Shown here in pieces: positions 29,341 to 41,192 of a stretch of 64,000 nt of DNA. The position numbers and the translations under genes are program-made. The stretch is from Pseudeuparius sepicola (taxonomy: Eukaryota > Arthropoda > Insecta > Coleoptera > Anthribidae): positions 35,439,278-35,503,277 of the forward strand of contig OY987302.1 of assembly GCA_963920635.1 (NCBI GenBank), given 5' to 3'. Under the pieces are notes generated by a model. The model saw only the letters and a list, made by a program, of their open reading frames with translations. It had not been told where the DNA came from and made no database searches. Each line of letters starts with the position of its first letter. Position 1 is the first letter of the stretch.

Positions 29341-31498
29341 TTATTTATCTTGATTAAAAAAAAATTTCAAGGCTACTAGAGCATTTAAAGAGTCATTCCC
29401 TAGAGACGATCTTATTTTAGTAGCAAAATAACCAGCCATAGAGAAAGCTCGTTCGGACTCCACACTAGTAGGAGGAATTGTCGACAACAGTTCATAGGCC
29501 AACTGCAAAAATCGCCCTCGATTACCGCCATTTTCAAAGAGATTCATTTCTTTGTCCACAGTTTTCTTAAAACTTTCTGGTACCGATGGAACAATGACAG
29601 TACCTACAGCGTTCATTTCTGCTTCTGCATTTCTTAGAGCCGTATCGTAGTTTCTCCTTTAATGAAATACCAGTATGAAAATAAGCGTCCCTCTGTTGAA
29701 GTTGGGCAATTGGGATGTCATCATCGGACTCACCCTCACCTACTTCTACGAGCGCCGATGGAACTGAAGGAAATGATAATCTTTTCACCAATTTTCTAAT
29801 GTACTTGGAAATAGATTTCGGATCTGCTGCAGCAAACAATCCACTTAAAATAGCAGGATTGCCTTTGAGGCTGGTAAGATAACTTAATACATCGGAAGCC
29901 GTGGTTCTTCTCTGATTTATGCGATGCTTGAGAGAATCATATAAGCGAATACTAAGGTTGCTATTCATTCGCTTCAACTCTTCAAACATGAAGTTGAAAG
30001 CGATATCTGCTGTATAAAGATTCGCATCAGTTCGACATAAAGCCAACACAGAAAGCTTGACAGGCTCCAAAGAATTTACGATTTCTTTCAAATAACCAAA
30101 ATCGACATCTCTTAATGTAGTTTCAATTGAAAGATCGATTAATGTTTTCAGGATACTGTCTTTCAAATAAACAAATCTTTCCAACATATCCACCAAACTA
30201 TTCCAACGTGTTTTGCAGTCCAATATAAGAGAAACATCTTTGTTGTGTTTTTCTTTGACATACTTTTGTAAAGCTATATTTTTCAAGGGTGATTTTCGAA
30301 ATATTTTGACGATTCTGCGTACTTCTTTAACAATAGAGTTGATATTATAGTCCAAAGATAATTCAAAGTCCATTTTAGCATTATCAGGACAAGCAAATTC
30401 GAGTCCTCCGTCTTCTCCAATCTCATCTTCATCTTCCTCGTCCTCGTAATTTTCCTCTTCATTTGTGGCTGTACTGGTACTGGCTGTGTCTGCTGCTGGA
30501 GGTTTCGGTGAATATAGGACATCTGTAATGCCAAGTTGGATGCCATGGGCAAAACATAGCTGATGCTCTGTGTTAATCAGGTGTCCAACTTTCACCATAA
30601 CACTAGCTCCGTCTGTTGTTATACCGACAATGTCATTTTCTAACGATAAATTGAAAATTTTTAGTTTATTTCTAACTAAATCGATGCATGTTTCTGCTGG
30701 TAAAGATCCCGCTATTGGTACTAAACCAATGTTCCAGATATTTGTTTCAAAATTTTCAGAACTAGAAGAGGCTCTCAAAGAGCTATGGATATTAATATTT
30801 ATATATCTTTGGTTACGATTTGACGTCCATTCATCAAAAGTAAGGCTAAAACATCTGCCGTTCTGTCGTAGTTCTTGGAAATTGCGCTTGAAATTTTCAA
30901 ATACTTTTTTGCAGTACGAAATAATTTTATTTTTGACGGTAGAAGACGAGAGAGGCAAATCTTGGTATCCTCTGGCTTCTAATCCTTTGCGCAAATCTAG
31001 TGATGTTACAAAAACCCTAAAAGGCAACCCATCGACAGCAGCCATTCGTGCAATCACAGCTTCTAAAGAACTATCGTCTCTTCGGCGGACTGCCGTAAAA
31101 AAGTCATTTATTTTCTTCTGTTTTGAAGTAGAAGGCCCATCGTAGTCATCTGACACTCGAAAATAGTCATCATTAATGGAATCATGTTCCTCATCAATAT
31201 CAGTATCTATTGCTGTACGAAAACTTTGAGTAGCTTGCTTCTTCAGCTGGTCCGGCTTAACGCCTTTCTCCAGTTTACTTCTATGCACTGCTTTATGCTT
31301 ATGTAATCCACGGGTGGACCCGCCTTTGGTCATAATAATTTTCCCACAACATTTACATTTGGCAGTTTGACGGTCATTAGTAGTCAAAAAATGAGACCAA
31401 ACTGAAGTTTCGTCCAGACTTTTTGTTGGGTGGTCAAAATATTTTTTTTTTGGCTCTGCAGAATCCGAAGGCATCTCAAATCTTAGCAATAATTTCAC
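29341..31498 (-). pseudogene. hAT transposase with BED zinc finger, one frameshift
   Basis: The 643-codon N-terminal piece (31498-29567) has an N-terminal BED-type zinc finger: VWSHFL, CKCC and HKHKAVH at about residues 34-72. It then shows hAT-type text such as LTFDEWTSNRNQRYI and DCKTRWNSLVDML. The C-terminal dimerisation block, FLQLAYELLSTIPPTSVESE then RAFSMAG, lies in another frame (29616-29341). The frames join near 29660, where the alternative frame reads NYDTALRNAEAEMNAVGTV, so a single small indel breaks the gene. Repaired length would be about 725-735 residues, normal for hAT. It seems a recent loss. Confidence 0.9.
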
Positions 31499-31544
31499 TA
31501 ATCCTAAAATAAAATAGAGAAAATAGCAATTTTTTCAAAGGACG

Positions 31545-31800
31545 TCCCGCGGCAATAATAAAAGTTTCATGTTATTAGTCTCCGAATCGATTCCGTGCGC
31601 GAAACCCGGCAACGGGGGCAACGCCGCTGGCATTGCTTTCCCATTTCGCGTCCCGCGCCGCCCCCCCGTGGTCCCGCGGCCATAATAAAAGTTTTATGTT
31701 AGTCTCCGAACCGATTCCGTGCGCGAAACCCGGCAACGGCGGCAACGCCGCTGGCCTTGCTTTACCCTTTCGCGTCCCGCGCCCCCCTGCGGCTTTGACA
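31545..31800. repeat. Two ~124-bp GC-rich tandem repeats upstream of the hAT transposase
   Basis: The unit containing GTCTCCGAATCGATTCCGTG plus CGCGAAACCCGGCAACG occurs at about 31578 and again at 31702, with matching GCTTTMCCNTTTCGCGTCCC tails. It lies just 5' of the transposase start on its sense strand, so it may be promoter DNA. Confidence 0.85.
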
Positions 31801-32240
31801 TCGTGCCCCGCAAGACGGAGAGAGAGGAGGAAAGCTTTGGCACGACTTTGACATTTTGGCATATTGTGAAACCACCTGCACGAATTTCCAATAGTCTAAA
31901 CTGAAACTTTTTATTGTCCGCGCCGTCGTACTTATACTAAAACCGTTGACTGAAAGATCCAGTCTTCCAGTCAACGCTAAAAGACTCTGATTATATTGAT
32001 TGATTACCTTATCACACCATCCAGTATTCCAGTAGGTAGTAACTTTCACCTTTCACCTTCTGCCTTCCAAATTCACAACAATTACAAATCACAACTAACA
32101 GCTTTTGAAATTGCACAATAATTGGGGAGCCGACGAGCCGACTAGCGGGTAATCCCAGTCCCAGATTAATCGACGCAGAGCGGGGATTTCGGCAACTTCA
32201 ACTGACAATGGGCCGGCGCGGCGCAGTGGCGCTTTTTTAA
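31801..32240. other. 5' region of the inner hAT element, no further gene
   Basis: Between the GC-rich repeats and the sub-terminal GTCCCGGGAC cluster there is no recognisable gene. Small frames overlap on both strands. Confidence 0.5.
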
Positions 32241-34258
32241 ATTTCGGGACCAAATTTGATCCCGGGACCTGTAGACGGGTCCCGGGACTCCAAAACACAC
32301 AAAAGTCCCGGGAGGTCCCGGTCCCGGGATCCCGGGACTGGAAGCCCTAATCTCAACCCGGGATTTTCGAGACCCCATCGGCATCCCGGGATCTCATCTA
32401 AAACCCCTCCGGGATCCCGAGATTTCGAGATCCCGGGATCCCGGACTGGAAACCCTAATCCATACTTAATAACTAATTTATTTGCCCTACAGTTTCAATT
32501 CATTTACAATATTGTATTCAACTTTATTACAACTTTTTCAAATTGTAAAACTTCAAATAATTCAAATTTTCGCGCGCCATATACGTCAATGGCCGTGTAC
32601 TTCCGCCTAGCCTCGAACCCTGCGCCTATTCAAAATGCGAAAATTCAAGTGCAAATTATGTGTTTACCTATCAGCAGGTATGTAATTAAAAATCTGTATT
32701 ATGAATTACTCGATTTTTCGGTTCTTTTGATGCATATCTTGCATATAAACTCTGTCTAGTTTATTAGATACGTTTCATGCTAACACCCGATTGGTCGAAT
32801 GCAGTCGGATGATTTTTAGTGCCGCCCATGACCCGCGCCAGCGGCAGTTTCAGTTTGCTGTCGGTCTCCGTAGAGAAAACTCAGTCAAAATATCTTTCAA
32901 ATTATGAATATTTTCGATTTTTATCGGGTCTAATTATGGCCATCGGTGGATTGTTTTGAGTGGTTTTGTATCGTGATATTAAGGTTTTGATTTGTGTGAC
33001 TAATATTTTTGGTATTTCTATCTTTGCATGTGCACGACGTTGAAAGGCAACGCTGTTGGCACGAGGCACTTCCTTTTTGGCTGCGTAGCTGATGAAGCGC
33101 GGGACACAGCGAGCAGGTGGTGGCTGTGAAAGAAAAAATTTGAGAATGCTCCAGCCCGAATTCTTGAAATTTATGTAATTTTAAAACTTATTTAACACGG
33201 AAAGTTTATTTGAGACTTGAACGGTAAAATACAGAGTCGAAGAAAGCTGATAAACTAAAGGCAATACGAATTTATTAGAAAACTGAAAATATCGGTGTCA
33301 GATTTATCTGAGTGGCTCGGTATTACAGAATTGAGACTTAACCCGAAAAATAAATGTATCTAACGTGACCAAAAACTTGAAAATATTCGACAAGGAAACA
33401 ACAGCAAGAAGGTGGGTAATAAAAAAAACAGTGCTATGTTTTTGAGTTAAAGATGGCCGGGGCCTTGGACGAAATGAGTCCTTCAAAAAAACAGCACGTC
33501 AAAAAAAACGCTACAGGTGAGTAGTAAAGTCGCTGAATTAAGCAAAAATCAAAAGAAATTACTCACCTGTAGGGTTTTCTTGGAGAAACAGCCACCACCT
33601 GCTCGCTGTGTCCTGTGCTTCATCAGCTACGCAGCCAAAAAGGAAGTGCCTCGTACCAACGGCGTTGCCTTTCAACGTCGTGCACATGCAAAGATAGAAA
33701 TACCAAAAATATTAGTCACACAAATCAAAACCTTAATATAACGATACAAAACCCCTCAAAATAATCCACCGATGGCCATAATTAGACCCGATAAAAATCG
33801 AAAATATTCATAATTTGAAAGACATTTTGACTGAGTTTTCTCTACGGAGACCGACAGCAAACTGAAACTGCCGTTGGCGCGGGTCCTGGGCGGCACCAAA
33901 AATCATCCGACCGCATTCGACCAATCGGGTGTTAGCATGAAACGTATCTAATAAACTAGACAGAGTTTATATGCAAGATATGCATCAAAAGAACTGAAAA
34001 ATCGAGTAATTCATAATACAGATTGCAAATTGAATTTTCGCATTTTGAATAGGCACAGGGAAAAATTTGAATTATTTGAAGTTTTAAAATTTGAAAAAGT
34101 TGTAATAAAGTTGAATACAATATTGTAAATGAATTGAAACTGTACGACAAATAAATTAGTTACTAAGTATGGATATATATTTGAAAATAATGACTTTATG
34201 TTAATAAAAAAAAATAAAAACGAGTAACGGATTTTGAAATGGAAAAATCCGTTACAAG

Positions 34259-34500
34259 GGAAATCAGGAAACTTTTAAATAGAACTAGATGGTCTAAACC
34301 ATGGTTATTGAAACGAAGTCTATTTTACCATTGAATTCTATTATAAAATTATGCGAAATGGTCGACATATTCGAATATAGAGAAATCAGGAAACGTTTAA
34401 ATAGAACTAGATGGTCTAGAGCATGGTTATTAAAACGAAGTGTATTTTTCCATTGAATTCTATTATAAAATTATGCGAAATGGTCGACATATTTTTTGAC
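34259..34500. repeat. Two 122-bp tandem repeats
   Basis: GAAATCAGGAAAC and onward to ATGGTCGACATATT is repeated directly with a period of about 122 bases. In one frame the unit reads RTRWSRAWLLKR, which is faintly like an exon of PIF/Harbinger-type proteins; this is too short to call. Confidence 0.85.
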
Positions 34501-34804
34501 AAATTTAAAATAAATCAGTTATTGTTTTAGTTTTAATTAATTTAATAATTTCCGGACTAAAAATAGGTAGGAGTCAGCTACCGTCGCACCTAAAAACTGT
34601 ACAAATCTCGGACAAGCGTACACACGTTATGATTTGCATGCGCAAACGTCCCAAATCTATGCTTTTCGGCTCAGACTTTCAACTCAGACGTCCAACTTTG
34701 CACAGTTCTAAATTTTGTGCAAATCTGCTGTCCACACGCAACGATTTATCTGTAACGATTTACTTGCGCATGCAAATCGTACGATACATCGTTGCGTGTG
34801 GACC

Positions 34805-35835
34805 GGCCTTAAGACCTGAAATTTTGCACCAAAGTAGAGTTTTTTGCCAACAAATTTGAAAAAAATATATACAGGAAGTTTTATTCTGCAGGGTGTCAAA
34901 GTTGAGCAAAATAGGAATTTTAAAGACTTCTGGCAAGTCAAGTGCGCCTTGAAATCTCTTCAAAACAGTTGAATGGCCAACAGGATCACTCAAAGTATTG
35001 GTCTGCAAAGATTCAATACAAAAATATATAACAGGGTATTTTTCTCTGGGCTATCTCAAAATGCTGAATTTTTATGAAACTTTTTACAGATCAAAGTGCT
35101 TCTGGAATCATTTGAAAAAATATTAATAAACACAAAAGTAATTTATTTCTGTACAAAATGCCAATCAACAAATAAAAACAATTTAAATTATTGGACCTTT
35201 CTCGACAAAGTCACTGTCTAAGATGATACATTTTCTGTGCGTTTCCTGATGTTGTGGCTCACATAGACTTACTGACTGGCAGGCTTCTGTATTTTTTAGA
35301 CTTAGTTCGTTTATAGTGTCTGGGGACGTTTTGAATACTCGATTTTTGACCTGTATAAAGTTCCAAAATTCAGAACTTTGTGAAAAGAACATCTTGTATA
35401 TTTTTTATTGCATCTTTGCACACCAACACTTTGAGTGGTTATGTTGACCATTCAACTGTTTTGAGAGGATTCCATGATACACTTACCTCACCAGGTGCCT
35501 TTAAAATTCCTCTTTTGCTCAACTTTGGCACCCTGCAGAATAAAACTCCTTGTATATTTTCTGTTCAAATTAAGTACCCTGGGGTCTTTGTGTGTCCCCA
35601 TTAACGCTGTGGTGTCAGATTTTAAATAAAAATATCACTAAATGGTTTTCGCGAAAACCGGGGGTATAAAAAATCATAACCGACCCTGGATGTTTATTTT
35701 GAAAATTGTAAGACACAAGATATAAATAAATCACAAGAAGCGATTTTTGTAGGACTTTAAAACAAAGTCTAGGCGATTATCTCCAAAAATGAAGATTTTA
35801 CGGATTTGTACAGTTTCAAAGTTGGACACCCTGTA
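34805..35835. mobile_element. Foldback element family F1, copy A
   Basis: Inverted arms (left about 34805-35045, right about 35380-35640) share TACAGG, GTGTCAAAGTTGAGC and AAAATAGGAATTTTAAAG, with the right arm continuing to ACACCCTGTATG at 35835. The loop (35046-35379) contains TCTGTATTTTTTAGACTTAG and similar text shared with copies at 37508-38735 and 60340-60960. Non-coding and non-autonomous. Confidence 0.8.
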
Positions 35836-36730
35836 TGTACCTATCTATAAACGAAAAAACTATGCACCTGCATAAAAAATGTCACCAAAATTGCAAAAGT
35901 AAACGAAATCGAATTTTGCTAATTTTCTCTAAAATATTTCACTTTATTATGCACAACTCCAATAATTGTATAAGCAGCTTAGAGCAATGGTATAGAGATA
36001 GAGGTCTAAGTATAAAATCTCCCAGAAAAAAGTGCATATATATCTGATATTGATGTTCCGGATACTTATTGTAAATAGTTTGAAGTATATTTTGCAAGAG
36101 TTTCATTCATTCATTATTTAAATTTTCTCAGAAACTCATAGTACAATTTTTCAATTTTGCATTTATAACAATCAAATCCAGACCGGTATCATTTTGTAGC
36201 TATTTTCACCCTGTAGATAATTAGATTTTCGGTAGGTAGGTACCTAATTGTCCTTCAGGCATTCAGGCATTTTATGGAATACATATTCATTGGATTCGAG
36301 TAGCTGAGGATAAAACACAACTTGAAAAAAATATTTTTTTATGCTTAATATGGCGTATGAAAATCTAATACACAGTATCTCGTCACACATATAAAGCTCA
36401 CATCGCATTATGGTATTTTTTTATTATAATTGAAAGTAAATTTCGAAATTGCCAATTTTATTGCTTAAAAATTATGAAACGACGTTTTGAACGAATTTTG
36501 CAAAAAGATTGATTAGCTTATGTCAGAAGGGCCTGTTTTTTATATCTCAGAAAATTTTATTCTTTATTGTACAAAACGTGGGCCATAAAGAAAAACTAAT
36601 TTTAACATTGCTACATTCTAAGTATTGTAGTGTTGAAAACGTAGGTACATAAATATTGAATTTTGAAATTAAATTTTTTGAAAAATAAAAATCTTGATAG
36701 TTGGAATTAAAGAACATAAAAATACATTCC
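35836..36730. other. AT-rich spacer
   Basis: No gene or repeat assigned. Confidence 0.5.
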
Positions 36731-37442
36731 GAGTGTCTCACTTAAGAGTGAAACAACTTTATAACTTCTTTAATTTTTAACTGACCAGAACGAAATTTTT
36801 ACCAAAAGTAGATGGCATCCTTGCCTACTATAAATTTGTTGTCTACATCAGAATCAAAGCCACCTGGTAGGCCACAATCAAAGCTAAAAATCCGAAAGTT
36901 ATATTAGGCTTTTTTTCAAAAAAATGTACTAAAAAAAGTTGTTCAGATTCAATCCAGAACCCTAAATCCAAAATTTTGTCAAAATAAAAAAATATTAAAA
37001 ATAAAATACTTAAGTCAAAATTAAAAAAAAATAAAATTTGTTTTGTAGCTTTTAATTTAATTGTATTACTTTTTGAAAACAACTAGCCTTCAAAACTTTA
37101 ATGGCACACTTTTCTAAACGCAGAAAATTCTTAAATTGCTATTTTTGACCTTTAATTTTTTTTATTTACTATTTTTTGATTTTAACAAAACTCTGGATTT
37201 GGGATCCTGGAACGATTCTGAACAACTTCTTTTAGTAAATTTTTTTGAAAAAAATGCCCAATATGATTTTCGGATTTTTAGCCTCCATTTTGACATCGCA
37301 GGTGGCTTTGACTTTGGAGTAGGCAACTAATTTTTTGGAAATAAGTAGGCCGCAATGCCATCTACCTTTGGTAAAAATTTCGTTCTGGTCGGTTAAAAAT
37401 TAAAGAAGTTATAAGGTTGTTTCACTCTTAAGTGAGACACTC
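36731..37442. mobile_element. Palindromic foldback element, family F2, 712 bp
   Basis: Nearly the whole element is an inverted repeat. The left end GAGTGTCTCACTTAAGAGTG at 36731 mirrors the right end GTGAGACACTC ending 37442, and the arms pair over about 330 bases with a ~50-base centre. Similar end text (CACTTAAAAGTGAAGCACCC) occurs near 50125, a likely fragment of the same family. Confidence 0.85.
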
Positions 37443-37507
37443 TGTATGATAAGAAAGCTAAATTCACTTTTGTAGCATGAGAAGTGGTTCCTCTACAAAT
37501 TGACATT

Positions 37508-38735
37508 ACCTTTTAAGTGTATACAAATCGATAAAATATGTATTTAGTGAGATACTTTCAAAAACCTTTTTTTGTTTGAAAGGCCTTCAAAAACCGCTTC
37601 TTTTGACCTTTCTGCCATTTTCAAAATGCAAATCCAGGGCCGGCTGCGATTTTTTTATACCCCCGATATTTACGAAAACCATTTAGCGATTTTTTTATTT
37701 AAAATCTGACCCCACAGCGTTAATCAGAACACCCCGAAACCCCTATATACCAAATTTGAATACAAAAACATACAGGGAGTTCCATTCTGCATGGTGTCAA
37801 AGTTGAGCAAAATAGGAATTTTAAAGGCATCTGCCAAGTCAAGAGTGCCATGGAATCCACTCAAAACAGTTGAATGGTCAATAGGACCACTCAAGGTGTT
37901 GGTGTGCAAAGATCCAATACAAAATATACAGAGTGTTCTTATCTGTACCATCTCAAGTTACTGAATTCTTGGAACTTTAAACTGGTCAAAAATCGAGTGT
38001 ATCAAAACCGCTACACACACTATAAACAAACTAAATCTAAAAAATACAGAAGTCTGCCAGTCAGTAAGTCCATATCAGTTAAGGTGGCTGGTGTGCCACA
38101 AAAAGAAAATGTATCATCTCAGACAGTGACTTTGTTGAGTAAGGTCCAATAATTTAAATTGTTTTTATTTGTTAGTTGGCATTTTGTAAAGAAATACATT
38201 ACTTTTGTGTTTATCAATATTTTTTCAATGATTCCACAGCACTCATGACCCGTGTAAAGTTTCATAAAAATTCAGCATTTTGAGATGGCACAGATAAGAA
38301 CATTCTGTATATTTCGAATTGGACCTTTGCACACCAACACCTTGAGTGGTCCTATTAACCATTTAACTGTTTTGAGGGGATTCCATGGCACATTTGACTT
38401 TGCAGGTGCCTTTAAAATTCCTATTTTGCTCAACTTTGACACCCTCCAGAATAGAACTCCCTGTATATTTTTTATTCAAATTTGGTATATAGGGGTTTTT
38501 GGGTGTTCTGATTAACGCTGTGGGGTCAGATTTTAAATAAAAAAATCGCTAAATGGTTTTTGTGAAAATCGGGGTATAAAAAAATCGTAGCCATCCCTGG
38601 ATTTGCATTTTGACAAAAGTAAAAAAGTCCAAAGAAGCGTTTTTTAAAGACCTTTCGAACAAAAAAGGTTTTTGAAAATATCTCACAAAATACATTTTTT
38701 ATCGATTTGTATACACTTAAAAGTAGACACCCTGT
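37508..38735. mobile_element. Foldback element family F1, copy B
   Basis: Long inverted arms (about 37508-37985 and 38255-38735) enclose a ~270-bp centre. The ends show CTTTTAAGTGTATACAAATC and its complement next to ACACCCTGTA. The arms contain CCACAGCGTTAATCAGAAC, GGAGTTCCATTCTGCA and GTGTCAAAGTTGAGC. Non-coding. Copy B looks the most complete of the three. Confidence 0.88.
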
Positions 38736-39072
38736 ACAATATTGAATAATGTACACGCCCATGTCACGTGTCACCTATACTAAAAATAAATGTATTGGCT
38801 ACCTATTACCAATAAATTACAATTTGCAATTAAAATTCAAATTATTTCAAGAGCCACGAAGGAAGAGAAATCCCGAAGTCCGCGTGACGTCACTGTATTT
38901 ATTTACATCTGGTCGTTGTCGTATTTGCGATGTATTTTCGTGTACCTGAAAGAGACTTATTCCACAGACTGACATTATTTGGGATATTTTAAAAGTTTGT
39001 GAAGGTCTGGCGGCATCCTCTAGTCCTAGTTTTATGTCTTGCGTGTCAGTGTAGAGTGAGACTATGAAGAAA
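38736..39072. other. Spacer before the YqaJ relic
   Basis: No independent gene is seen. Given the ATG at 39073, this could be the 5' leader of the ISL2EU-type element. Confidence 0.4.
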
Positions 39073-40633
39073 TGGCAGAAATTAACTTTGTTCAAGGGAG
39101 AAGCGATAATCTCCCCAAAGTGGATTCTTTTATGTTAATGGAATTTATGAAATGATTAATGGAATGTTTGATTTAATCCAGCTGAAATTCGAGGAGTTAA
39201 AACGCTATCGTAAATATATTTTTAATTAATAAATTAATATTACGATACAGATATTTTCAAAAATTTAGGTCACGTCAGTGTCAAAATAATTTTGAGGGTA
39301 AAACTACCCAGAATAAAAGCATTTATTCTGTGTTAGACAACAATTTTTATGTTATTAAAAATATTAGAAAAAAAATGTGGTTTTAGATATAGCTAGTATT
39401 TATGATTTAAGATGTACTTAAATGGTTTATTTTTATTTTTAGCTCGATGCGAAGTAATTACATCAACAGTGCAGTAGGATACATTAAAGTGAAAAGAGAG
39501 GGGAGTAAATTCATACTAAAATGTGAAGTATGCTCAGAACATAAGGTGCGAGCAAAAAATTACGACCAGGTAATGATCGTAGACAAAGAACAAGAGACCG
39601 TGGAAAGTGTGTAGTATCTCATTTGTGCTGCTTCCGAAGGAGGTTGCAAACATGCGTTGGCTTTCCTAATGTGGGTGCACTAAAAAAGTTGCCAGCCTTC
39701 TCCAACTGAGGTTGAGTGTTACTGGAAAAAGCCTAAGCTTTCTTAAGTGATCAACGATACCATTTATTGACTTTGGTGAAGTGAACCAGGACAAAGCTTG
39801 ACATCGACAGATGAATTCGTTCGAGAATTTTTATAAGAAGGTACAACAAGAGGAGCACAGTTCCAGTTGCTAAAGCATTTTAATGTGAACGATGAAGATC
39901 TCAGCAATCTTGGACTGCACAAACTTTTTCATTCCTTTCAACCAGCAGGAAGAAGGGATTATGAAGACTTTTTAATGTTTGCCAGAGAGAAAAGAACAGA
40001 TGAACTGTGTCAAAAGATAAAAGAAGAAACAAAAGGGCAGAGTTCTAGTTCATTGTGGTTTGAACTTCGTTATGGAAGATTGACAGTGTCAAAAATATAT
40101 AGTGCAGCGCAAACAAAAAATGATGGAACCTTTGTAAATGCAGTAATAGGAGCATAAAAAGTGAACCAAACACCTGCTAGAGCATCGATTGCTTTTAGAA
40201 AAAATGTTCTGACCGAAGTTGAGGGGAACTTAGGCAAAAAAATAGAAAGTGTCGGACTAATATAAAATAAGTTGTATCCAGAAATTGGTGCATCTTCTGA
40301 TAGTGTCTGCAAGGACTTTGTTATAGAAATAAAGTGCCACAGTTCTAAGAAAACATATAAACAATATATTTTAGGTAGTGGAGTTATTAGTAGCAAGTAT
40401 AATGCATAGTTACAGCTTCAAATGTTTTTAATGAATAGGAAAGGAGGGTTATTTTGTGTAGCTGATCCTGACTTAGAAAATAATAAAAAAGTAACGACAT
40501 TAGAAGTAGAATATGATCAAAAAATATTTTTGAAAACTATATTAAATGAAGCTAGATGTTTCTGGAAAAATGTAATTTTCTCAAGCTTATTACAAGCTGT
40601 GACTTTTTGTGTACATCTCATTTTGTTAGTGTA
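39073..40633 (+). pseudogene. SWIM zinc finger / YqaJ-type nuclease relic of an ISL2EU-like transposon
   Basis: Reading across stops gives a MAEINFVQGRSDNLPK start at 39073, then YIKVKREGSKFILKCEVC. A SWIM-type CAASEGGCKHAL (CxnCxH) follows near 39630-39655, then FELRYGRLTVSKIY (40065-40105). A lambda-exonuclease-like core has an Asp in GASSDSV, an ExK in FVIEIKC (40320-40340), and LQLQMFLMNRKGGLFCVADP. YqaJ-family enzymes are DNA exonucleases; in animals such proteins accompany ISL2EU-type transposases. At least six in-frame stops and a gap (39125-39445) make this a pseudogene. The largest open pieces are 39867-40157 and 40422-40634. The nuclease residues can still be read. Confidence 0.82.
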
Positions 40634-40852
40634 AGATAATACTGTTTTTTTATAGAATATTGTAAATTCCAAATAAAAAATCTTTTTTTAATGCAATATA
40701 CCAATAAATAAAACAAGTAATAATTTGGCCAAATAACTATATTTATTTAAAAAAAAAACGATATTCAAGCTTAGCTTGTTATAAGTTCTAATAGCAGCTT
40801 CTAATTTATCAAACCACAAGCAATAGTTATAATATGATCCATATATTTAATA

Positions 40853-41171
40853 GACTACGTTTATCTCGACGCGTTCGATCCGATTGAGAGGTTTGAATTC
40901 ACTGGAGCCGACTCAAATAGACAGCATAAACCCTACAGATTGAAATTCAATCAATATTAATTTTCAAGTCAAGCCGCTATTTCCAAACAAAAGTTGGCCA
41001 GAATGTGCACCAACCTACTGTGGAATAAGTATAATAAGTTAATATCCCTAGAGAGGATTGAAAACCGTAGGATTCAATACTGATGATGTAAACGTAGAAT
41101 TATAAAAGATTTGACATAACTCAATCGGGTCCATTTCAATCCGATCGATTTGTCACAAAATAAACGTAGTC
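40853..41171. mobile_element. 319-bp MITE between the YqaJ and transposase relics
   Basis: Perfect 12-bp terminal inverted repeats: GACTACGTTTAT (40853-40864) and ATAAACGTAGTC (41160-41171). Near-terminal CGATCCGATTGAG and CTCAATCGGGTCC blocks are also inverted. The duplication is short and ambiguous (TA on the left; A then TA on the right). It separates the two convergent ISL2EU-type genes. Confidence 0.75.
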
Positions 41172-41192
41172 ATAGTTTTTTATTAATACATT

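Larger units (their letters stand above)
29185..32349 (-). mobile_element. Inner hAT transposon, 3.17 kb, TSD ATCTCAAC
   Basis: The termini TAGGGCTTCC (29185) and GGAAGCCCTA (ending 32349) are flanked by the exact 8-bp duplication ATCTCAAC at 29177-29184 and 32350-32357. The ends resemble those of the outer hAT element, so both may answer to the same transposase. Sub-terminal GTCCCGGGAC motifs are repeated at both ends. It carries a transposase gene on the minus strand and a GC-rich duplicated upstream region. Confidence 0.95.
28726..32457. mobile_element. Outer non-autonomous hAT element (about 0.56 kb without its own insertion), TSD ATCCATAC
   Basis: The termini TAGGGTTTCC (28726) and GGAAACCCTA (ending 32457) are inverted repeats, flanked by the exact 8-bp duplication ATCCATAC at 28718-28725 and 32458-32465. 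Its own sequence is 28726-29184 plus 32358-32457. The sub-terminal region is packed with GGATCCCGGGATCC-type palindromes, probably binding sites. Coding capacity is absent apart from the inner element. Confidence 0.93.
28638..34255. mobile_element. Foldback element with ~700-bp inverted arms, interrupted by nested hAT insertions
   Basis: The two arms are reverse complements. The left arm is 28638-28725 plus 32466 to about 33135, and the right arm is about 33585-34255. Each extreme end is itself a hairpin (GTAACGGATTTT...AAAATCCGTTAC). The left arm is split exactly at a hAT insertion, and removing it restores continuity. The ~450-bp loop (33136-33584) has no gene but ends in a GTAGCGT/ACTCACCTGTAG hairpin near 33510-33570. 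No target site duplication was clear. Confidence 0.88.

Noticed and set aside
30570..31145. 191-codon plus-strand frame
   Set aside because: It lies antisense to the hAT transposase and shows no domain.
31575..31904. Several overlapping frames in the GC-rich block
   Set aside because: High GC removes stops in all frames; the block is a tandem repeat upstream of a transposase.
34259..34500. PIF/Harbinger exon pair
   Set aside because: The similarity rests on about a dozen residues per unit, with stops around them.
41076..41095. ACTGATGATGTAAACG as another hammerhead core
   Set aside because: No stem II, GAA or stem III follows; it lies inside a MITE.
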